Shown here one piece after another: positions 59,283 to 64,000 of a DNA stretch of 64,000 nt. Every line of letters starts with the position of its first letter. Within the stretch, counting starts at the first letter, position 1. Origin of the DNA: Methanocorpusculaceae archaeon UBA425 (GTDB lineage Archaea > Halobacteriota > Methanomicrobia > Methanomicrobiales > Methanocorpusculaceae); the NCBI GenBank assembly GCA_002506085.1, contig DAWV01000006.1, forward strand, positions 111,914 through 175,913, given 5' to 3'. Position numbers and translations under genes: made by a program. The notes beneath the pieces were generated by a model, which did not search any database, was not told the origin of the DNA, and saw only the letters and a list, made by a program, of their open reading frames with translations.

Positions 59283-59606
59283 ATGGTAAAAGTTCCCTGT
59301 CAGGAAATAGTCTGGGACATCATCCCCGCAATACAGGCAGCTCTTGCGGCCGAACTTGTCAATCTGGGGGTATCGCAAATTCAGGTCGCAAAGTCCCTCA
59401 AGCTTGCCCCGTCTGCAGTATCCCAGTATCTCTCCGGCAAACGGGGTTATAGAATCGTATTCGATGATGATGTCAACGAAGTAATCAGCAAACTTGCTGA
59501 GGATATAAAATCAGGAAAACTCAGCGATGAGGAACTTGAAAACAAATTCTGCACAATCTGCCGTTCAATCCGGGGCAATGAAGGGTGCAGCAGACCTGCA
59601 AAATAA
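59283..59606 (+). CDS. XRE-like HTH transcriptional regulator with C-terminal cysteines (COG2522 type)
   Basis: 107-residue protein. The N-terminal helices are followed by a clear helix-turn-helix, NLGVSQIQVAKSLKLAPSAVSQYLSGKRG (about residues 27-55). A C-terminal motif CTICRSIRGNEGC, plus an early cysteine (PCQE), could bind an Fe-S cluster or zinc. The architecture is that of a redox- or metal-responsive repressor, which is inference. A TATA-like ctataatatatc (about 59249-59260) places a short leader before the ATG. The carbonic anhydrase gene is next and may be in its regulon. Confidence 0.8.
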   Translation: MVKVPCQEIVWDIIPAIQAALAAELVNLGVSQIQVAKSLKLAPSAVSQYLSGKRGYRIVFDDDVNEVISKLAEDIKSGKLSDEELENKFCTICRSIRGNEGCSRPAK

Positions 59607-59640
59607 TAACCAAAATACTCTTATGTATGCAGGTCAATTA

Positions 59641-59648
59641 AACTTATA
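59641..59648 (+). promoter_or_regulatory. TATA box of the carbonic anhydrase gene
   Basis: cttatatc lies about 15-20 bp before the ATG at 59663, implying a leaderless transcript. Confidence 0.4.
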
Positions 59649-59662
59649 TCTGGGTTTTTCTC

Positions 59663-60247
59663 ATGATAGACAGTTTTATTGAAGGCAACAAGGTTTTCCT
59701 GGAAAAGGATTTCGAGCGTAAAAAAGACCGGTACATGCAGCTGACCACTGCACAGCACCCCACAGTCCTATGGATTGAGTGTTCTGATTCGCGGGTAAAT
59801 GCAGAGCGTATCACCCATTCCCGTTCCGGGGAACTCTTTACTCACAGGAACATCGGGAATATCGTCCCGACTCATGACTGGAACTTTGCGACCGTTCTTG
59901 AATATGCAATCAAGCATCTTAAGGTAAAAGACATCGTCATCTGTGGTCACTCGGATTGCGGAGCCCTGAAGGCTCTGGAAGTTGACACGTCAAAGGACTC
60001 CTATATCCCTCTCTGGATTAACAATGCACGTGATGCCCAGGTGAGAGTTGATGCCCGTCTCGGTGAGGCAAAGACTGATGAAGAGAAAGCAATCCGTAAA
60101 AAAGAGATTGAATACGAAAACATCAGACTCCAGCTAGAACATCTCAGAACATATCCTCTTGTGTATATGGCAGAGAAAGCTGGAACGCTGGAAGTTCACG
60201 GTCTCTACTACAATCTGAACACCGGTGTTCTTTCCAAGATCGCCTAA
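59663..60247 (+). CDS. Beta-class carbonic anhydrase
   Basis: 194 residues. Zinc ligands C40 (with the D42-R44 dyad in ECSDSR), H96 and C99 (CGHSDCGAL) mark the beta class, which interconverts CO2 and bicarbonate. FTHRNIGNIVPTHDW and the KDIVICGHSDCG strand are conserved. In a methanogen that fixes CO2 through Fwd it would raise the CO2 supply in the cytoplasm. It is likely a single-gene transcript with its own TATA box, placed after the HTH regulator. Confidence 0.92.
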   Translation: MIDSFIEGNKVFLEKDFERKKDRYMQLTTAQHPTVLWIECSDSRVNAERITHSRSGELFTHRNIGNIVPTHDWNFATVLEYAIKHLKVKDIVICGHSDCGALKALEVDTSKDSYIPLWINNARDAQVRVDARLGEAKTDEEKAIRKKEIEYENIRLQLEHLRTYPLVYMAEKAGTLEVHGLYYNLNTGVLSKIA

Positions 60248-60254
60248 TCTTTTT

Positions 60255-60851
60255 TTATTTATTCACGGTTGCGGAGAGAGTCAGGAGCATCAGGTCACGT
60301 GGGTAACTCCTATACATATGATCCATATGTCCACGGCAGACATAGCCGCTGGCAAAAATATTATTGCGGCTGACGATATTTTCCGGGGATACGGTACACA
60401 TAACATATTTGCTGGATCCGGATTTCTTCAGGAGGTCGGCTGCCGTATCCTGAAGAATTATCTGCAGATGATTTCCCCGGTAATCCGGATGGACCCCCGC
60501 CCCGCGATGACATGCCGTTTCTGCTATCTTCTGTGAATCAAATCCTATTAATTTTGGATAATTTTCATTTTCATCATGATTTGTTACCTGAATCATAATA
60601 TATCCGATCATGCGGTTCTGATAATAACACCCGAGACCCCACCCGTTCCTGAAATATAAATCAACAAATTCTTTTGAAGAGGTGTGAAAAATATTTTCCT
60701 CGACATCTTTTGAGACTATATCCTGGAGCTTTAGCAATTCGGCGATTGCTTTTTTATTATCATACGTGATAAGTTCAATAGTTGCGGTTGTCGGTTTTTT
60801 AACGACTGCCCTTTTGATTTTTGTCAATGGAACTGTTTTGATGCTCATCAT
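60255..60851 (-). CDS. GNAT-like N-acetyltransferase
   Basis: 198 residues. The GNAT fold shows in the acceptor-side YYQNRMIGYIMIQVTNHDEN and the acetyl-CoA loop region GAGVHPDYRGNHLQIILQDTA (the Q/RxxGxG/A pattern is partly modified, RGNHLQ). VMCTVSPENIVSRNNIFASGY is the usual C-terminal strand. The substrate is unknown. An N-terminal basic stretch (KIKRAVVKKP) is unusual. It ends eight bases before the convergent carbonic anhydrase. Confidence 0.75.
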   Translation of the reverse strand: MMSIKTVPLTKIKRAVVKKPTTATIELITYDNKKAIAELLKLQDIVSKDVEENIFHTSSKEFVDLYFRNGWGLGCYYQNRMIGYIMIQVTNHDENENYPKLIGFDSQKIAETACHRGAGVHPDYRGNHLQIILQDTAADLLKKSGSSKYVMCTVSPENIVSRNNIFASGYVCRGHMDHMYRSYPRDLMLLTLSATVNK

Positions 60852-61010
60852 GAATCACCCGCTGCCTGTATTTGAATATAGATGCGTAGGGTATATTTAC
60901 CTTGTTCCCGGTATTATTCATCTTTAATCGAGACGACCCTGAGGATAATTCCGGAATCGTAGTCAATGTACATCCGGTGATTTGTCTGTAATAAGAAAAA
61001 AGGTGTGGGC

Positions 61011-61448
61011 TTATTCCACATTACATGTGTCACAGTCATGACCGCAGGTTGAGCATTCCTCTCCCCCACCCCAAGGTTCCCGACCTGATTTCACCAGATA
61101 ATCATTGATTGCCTTGTGGATTGTCTCCTCGGCAAGAACCGAGCAGTGCATTTTGATTGGCGGCAGCCCATCGAGAGCTTCTGCCACGGCTTTGTTGGAT
61201 AGAGTCCATGCTTCTTCCAGGGTCTTGCCCTTAATCATCTCGGTGGCCATACTGCTGGATGCAATTGCAGCCCCGCAGCCGAATGTCTGGAATTTTGCAT
61301 CGATAATGATGTCGTTTTCGACTTTCAGATACATCTTCATGATGTCGCCGCAGGATGGGTTTCCCTCCTCGCCGACACCGTTTGCGTCCTCAATCACGCC
61401 CACGTTACGCGGGTTCGTGAAATGATCCATCACTTTTTCGCTGTACAT
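61011..61448 (-). CDS. iscU: Iron-sulfur cluster scaffold IscU/NifU N-terminal type
   Basis: 145 residues. IscU family: YSEKVMDHFTNPRNVG, NPSCGDIM (first cysteine), FGCGAAIASSSM (second) and IKMHCSVLAEETIHKAI (third). An added C-terminal tail, ECSTCGHDCDTC, holds four more cysteines, seen in archaeal and clostridial homologues. It assembles [2Fe-2S] and [4Fe-4S] clusters with sulfur from NifS, which directly precedes it (stop and start abut). Demand is high in this window, with many Fe-S subunits. Confidence 0.93.
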   Translation of the reverse strand: MYSEKVMDHFTNPRNVGVIEDANGVGEEGNPSCGDIMKMYLKVENDIIIDAKFQTFGCGAAIASSSMATEMIKGKTLEEAWTLSNKAVAEALDGLPPIKMHCSVLAEETIHKAINDYLVKSGREPWGGGEECSTCGHDCDTCNVE

Positions 61449-62621
61449 TTATCTGAGCTCCTTTGGAGTAAGCGGGGACATTGCCCGAAGTTTTTTGACC
61501 GTTTCTGTGAGGGAGGTGATTACAAATTTCGCATCCTCTTCGTTTGTCCGTTCACCGACAGTAAGACGGATAGAGCCATGGGCGATTTCGTGCGAAACGC
61601 CCATCGCCGTCAGAACATGGGACGGTTCAAGCGATGCTGAGTTACAGGCACTGCCGGTCGAGGCACAGATGCCTTTCATGTTCAGGAAGAGGAGAATCGA
61701 CTCTCCCTCGATATACTCGAAGATGATGTTCGTGTTGTTCGGGAGACGTTTCGTCGGGTGGCCGTTTAGGTGGGTTGCCGGAATTTTCAGAAGTTCGCGG
61801 GTGAGTTTGTCCCTGAGCTGAATGAGACGTTGTGTCTCTTCCGGCATCTTGGCTATTGCCCGTTCGATAGCGACCCCAAGACCGACAATGCCCGGCACGT
61901 TTTCTGTTCCTGCCCGGCGTTTCGACTCCTGAGCTCCACCGTGAATGAAGTTCTGGATACGGGTTCCTTTTTTGATGTAAAGAGCACCGGTTCCTTTCGG
62001 TCCGTAGAACTTATGGCCCGAAAGAGATAGAAGATCAATGTTGTCGGCAACGACATCAATAGGGATATGACCTACTGCCTGGACTGCGTCGGTGTGGAAA
62101 TAGATTCCGTGGGCTTTGGCGATTTTTCCGATTTCGGCAATCGGCTCGATTGTGCCGACCTCGTTGTTTGCATACATGACCGAGATGAGAATCGTGTCCG
62201 GGCGGATTGCCTTTTCGACCGACTCCGGCGAAATCATCCCGTATTTGTCCACAGGGAGATACGTGATTTCAAAGCCTTTCGATGCGAGCCATTGGCAGGA
62301 ATGGAGAATCGCATGATGCTCAATCGAGGTCGTGATGATATGTTTCCCTTTTCGTTCGTTTGCAAACGCCACGCCTTTCAGAGCCCAGTTGTCAGACTCG
62401 GTTCCGCCGCTGGTGAAGTAAATCTCTTCCGGCTTTGCGTTGATTGCCTTTGCCACCTGCGTTCGGGCATTGTCAATTGCCTTTTTGTTGGACTGACCAA
62501 TAGAATAGACTGATGACGGGTTGCCGAATTCATCAGAAAAATAGGGGAGCATTGCGTTTACAACCTCTTTTGCTGTGTAGGTTGTCGCGGCATGGTCCAT
62601 ATAGATGATTTTCTTTTCCAT
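61449..62621 (-). CDS. nifS: Cysteine desulfurase NifS/IscS
   Basis: PLP enzyme that takes sulfur from cysteine and hands it to IscU. From ATG 62621 (MEKKIIYMDHAATT) the protein has about 390 residues; a longer frame begins 75 bases upstream but has no matching start signal. The PLP lysine is in SLSGHKFYGPKGTGALY. The catalytic cysteine loop is ICASTGSACNSAS. HTDAVQAVGHIPIDV is standard. It shares an operon with iscU, downstream of a TATA-like tatttagatacc near 62665. Confidence 0.94.
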   Translation of the reverse strand: MEKKIIYMDHAATTYTAKEVVNAMLPYFSDEFGNPSSVYSIGQSNKKAIDNARTQVAKAINAKPEEIYFTSGGTESDNWALKGVAFANERKGKHIITTSIEHHAILHSCQWLASKGFEITYLPVDKYGMISPESVEKAIRPDTILISVMYANNEVGTIEPIAEIGKIAKAHGIYFHTDAVQAVGHIPIDVVADNIDLLSLSGHKFYGPKGTGALYIKKGTRIQNFIHGGAQESKRRAGTENVPGIVGLGVAIERAIAKMPEETQRLIQLRDKLTRELLKIPATHLNGHPTKRLPNNTNIIFEYIEGESILLFLNMKGICASTGSACNSASLEPSHVLTAMGVSHEIAHGSIRLTVGERTNEEDAKFVITSLTETVKKLRAMSPLTPKELR

Positions 62622-62721
62622 GATGTTCACGCTGTGAATTGCCTTTACTATATTATTTGTGTTCCAGGTATCTAAATATTCTTGAAAAGAACTCATCTAA
62701 AAAAGAGAGAAAAGAAGAATC

Positions 62722-63978
62722 TTACTTCTCTTCGCCGAAAACGTTTTCGTAAATCATGTCGGAGCCGGTTGAATGCAGACGTGAACGCTCGTCGGCTTCT
62801 TCTGCGAATGCAAGGACAGGGAGGTCCATGTCCATACCTGGTTTGTGTCCGAACATCTTTTCAAGCTCGACCTGCTGTGAGTGCATAAAGAGTGAGTTCG
62901 GGATATCCATCGGACAAAGTTCCTGGCACTGACCACAGTTGACACAGGAATCCGCAATGTGTGCGAATCTGATCATCTGGAACATGAAGTCCGGCGGAAT
63001 AATTCCCGGGCGGACGAGATGGGGCTTCTTGGTTGAGCACTCGACACAGTAACAAATCGGGCAGTTCTCAATGCATGAGTAGCATTTGATGCAGCGGCTG
63101 GTCTCTTTCATGATCATAGCGAGTTTCGCGGAGCCTTCACCAAGTGCAGTGAACTGCTTTGTCTGGGCCTTCTTACCCATCTTGATCATAACGTTCTCAA
63201 TCTTTCCACGGATTTCAAGGCCTTTTGCCTCGGGTGCACAGGTGTCAATAACACCGGCCTTTACAGCGCCGTCAAAGATTGCCGCACCTTTCTCGGAGCA
63301 GATTTCAACGAAGGTTGCCTTGCCGGCTTTTGCACCGAAAACACCCCAGTTACCGCAGGCAATGTCTGCCTGACGCGGAATCTTGGTTTCGCAGCGCTGA
63401 CAGTTCAGACGGCGGCCGAGACCTTCTGCCTCAAGCTCATCGATTGAGATGCCTTTGTGCTGGTGTTTACCTTCTGCATCGGTGTACTCGATGATGAACT
63501 GACCCTTGTCGATTTCCTCTTTGAAAACACAGTCCGGGTCAACGCCGTACTTCTCGGTGATCATCTTTCTTGCCATGAATGGAGTAACCGATCCTCCGCA
63601 GTTCAGACCGATCATCACGACATTGTCCATGTTGATCTGGTTACGCTTGGCAAGTTCGTACATTGCTTTTGCGTCGCAGCCTTTGCAGGTGATTGCGACT
63701 TTCATGTCCTTTGCACCGTTCAGGTACTTCTTGATAAGCTTTGGAAGAAGCAGAGTGCCGCAGTGGAGAGAACCTGAACATTTCAGGAGCTCTGCGGGGT
63801 CGGTAATGAATGCCGGCTGCGGGTCGTAGATATCGACACCTTTTCTGACGGTCAGAACCATGTCAACGATCTTGTTCTCAAGCATGTACTTGAGAAGGGA
63901 GGTAACTGCTCCTCCGCATTCTCCTTTGATGCCTGCATCATTGGTCCATGCATAGCACATATCGCCTTTAGCTGACAT
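62722..63978 (-). CDS. fdhB: Formate dehydrogenase beta subunit FdhB, copy 2
   Basis: 418-residue F420-reducing FdhB/FrhB-type protein with FAD and Fe-S clusters: KGDMCYAWTNDAGIKGECGGAVTS, CKGCDAKAMYELAKR, GLNCGGS, CIKCYSCIENCPICYCVECSTKKPH and CVNCGQCQELCPMDIPNSLF. A strong AGGAGG ribosome-binding site lies at 63985-63990, six bases before ATG 63978. The neighbouring upstream gene lies outside the window; by analogy with other operons it is fdhA. It is very close to copy 1 at 50753 and should be the standard FdhB of formate dehydrogenase. Confidence 0.92.
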   Translation of the reverse strand: MSAKGDMCYAWTNDAGIKGECGGAVTSLLKYMLENKIVDMVLTVRKGVDIYDPQPAFITDPAELLKCSGSLHCGTLLLPKLIKKYLNGAKDMKVAITCKGCDAKAMYELAKRNQINMDNVVMIGLNCGGSVTPFMARKMITEKYGVDPDCVFKEEIDKGQFIIEYTDAEGKHQHKGISIDELEAEGLGRRLNCQRCETKIPRQADIACGNWGVFGAKAGKATFVEICSEKGAAIFDGAVKAGVIDTCAPEAKGLEIRGKIENVMIKMGKKAQTKQFTALGEGSAKLAMIMKETSRCIKCYSCIENCPICYCVECSTKKPHLVRPGIIPPDFMFQMIRFAHIADSCVNCGQCQELCPMDIPNSLFMHSQQVELEKMFGHKPGMDMDLPVLAFAEEADERSRLHSTGSDMIYENVFGEEK

Positions 63979-64000
63979 TTCAGGCCTCCTTTTTGGTTAC

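Noticed and set aside
60914..60973. 19-codon frame after iscU (MYIDYDSG...)
   Set aside because: Open and with coding-like composition, but it has no ribosome-binding site and no promoter; it could be the remnant of a gene end, which cannot be shown here.

Overview
The window comes from a hydrogenotrophic, formate-using methanogenic archaeon, most likely of the order Methanomicrobiales and close to Methanocorpusculum. The inference rests on gene content: formylmethanofuran dehydrogenase (Fwd), heterodisulfide reductase HdrABC with MvhD but no MvhAG hydrogenase, FdhB-type F420 subunits, coenzyme B (Aks) biosynthesis, methanogen-only DUF1890/DUF1894, diphthamide synthesis and archaeal TATA/BRE promoters. 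No rRNA, tRNA or CRISPR array is visible. No 16S comparison was possible, so the genus is an inference.

Layout. 1-5.2 kb: ileS (cut by the window edge) diverges from an aldehyde ferredoxin oxidoreductase operon carrying its own E1-like and MoaD-like genes. 5.4-7.3 kb: a small zinc-ribbon gene, then a bacterial-style def-fmt pair. 7.3-7.9 kb: a gene-free stretch of short hairpins. 7.9-11 kb: a MacB-like ABC transporter with a surface protein. 11-15.7 kb: a GIY-YIG-like protein, an MBL hydrolase, thiC and an HTH-PAS-GAF-PAS regulator, beside a possible small RNA. 16-22 kb: accessory genes, namely a SHOCT-like protein, tandem TPR paralogues with a truncated third copy, a secreted papain-like protease and a tyrosine-recombinase-like protein that appears to lack its catalytic tyrosine. 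22-30.7 kb: housekeeping and methanogen-specific genes (MFS, METTL5-like, dph2, hpt, mntP, DUF1890/1894, tsr3, a TudS-deoxyribosyltransferase fusion, nfo) and a 26-codon microgene with its own promoter.

30.8-38.7 kb: a coenzyme B locus in which a DDTD-motif protein, a radical SAM protein and a shortened IorA-like TPP enzyme precede aksA-aksD-aksE-aksF. A convergent DDTD paralogue closes the locus, and near-identical 39-bp operators sit at both outer ends. 39.1-49.7 kb: one long operon, ferredoxin-fwdF-hdrC-hdrB-hdrA-mvhD-fwdD-fwdB-fwdA-fwdC, then an unknown gene and rubredoxin; it joins the first and last steps of methanogenesis. 49.7-53.2 kb: a siroheme reductase-like gene, an fdhB paralogue and a shortened fdhA-like gene without the catalytic segment. 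53.2-57.7 kb: an mvhD relic, then a molybdate/tungstate ABC transporter interleaved with TsaA-family genes; a palindrome shared with the fdhA-like promoter suggests common Mo/W control. 57.7-64 kb: nitroreductase, HAD phosphatase, an HTH regulator, carbonic anhydrase, an acetyltransferase, iscU-nifS and a second fdhB.

How it works together. Metal-pterin enzymes (AOR, Fwd, Fdh) dominate, and pterin maturation, metal import, Fe-S assembly and electron-carrier genes lie around them. Formate-derived electrons probably enter through FdhB to MvhD-HdrABC, which bifurcates to CoM-S-S-CoB and to the ferredoxin that feeds Fwd. The Aks locus makes the coenzyme B that Hdr regenerates.
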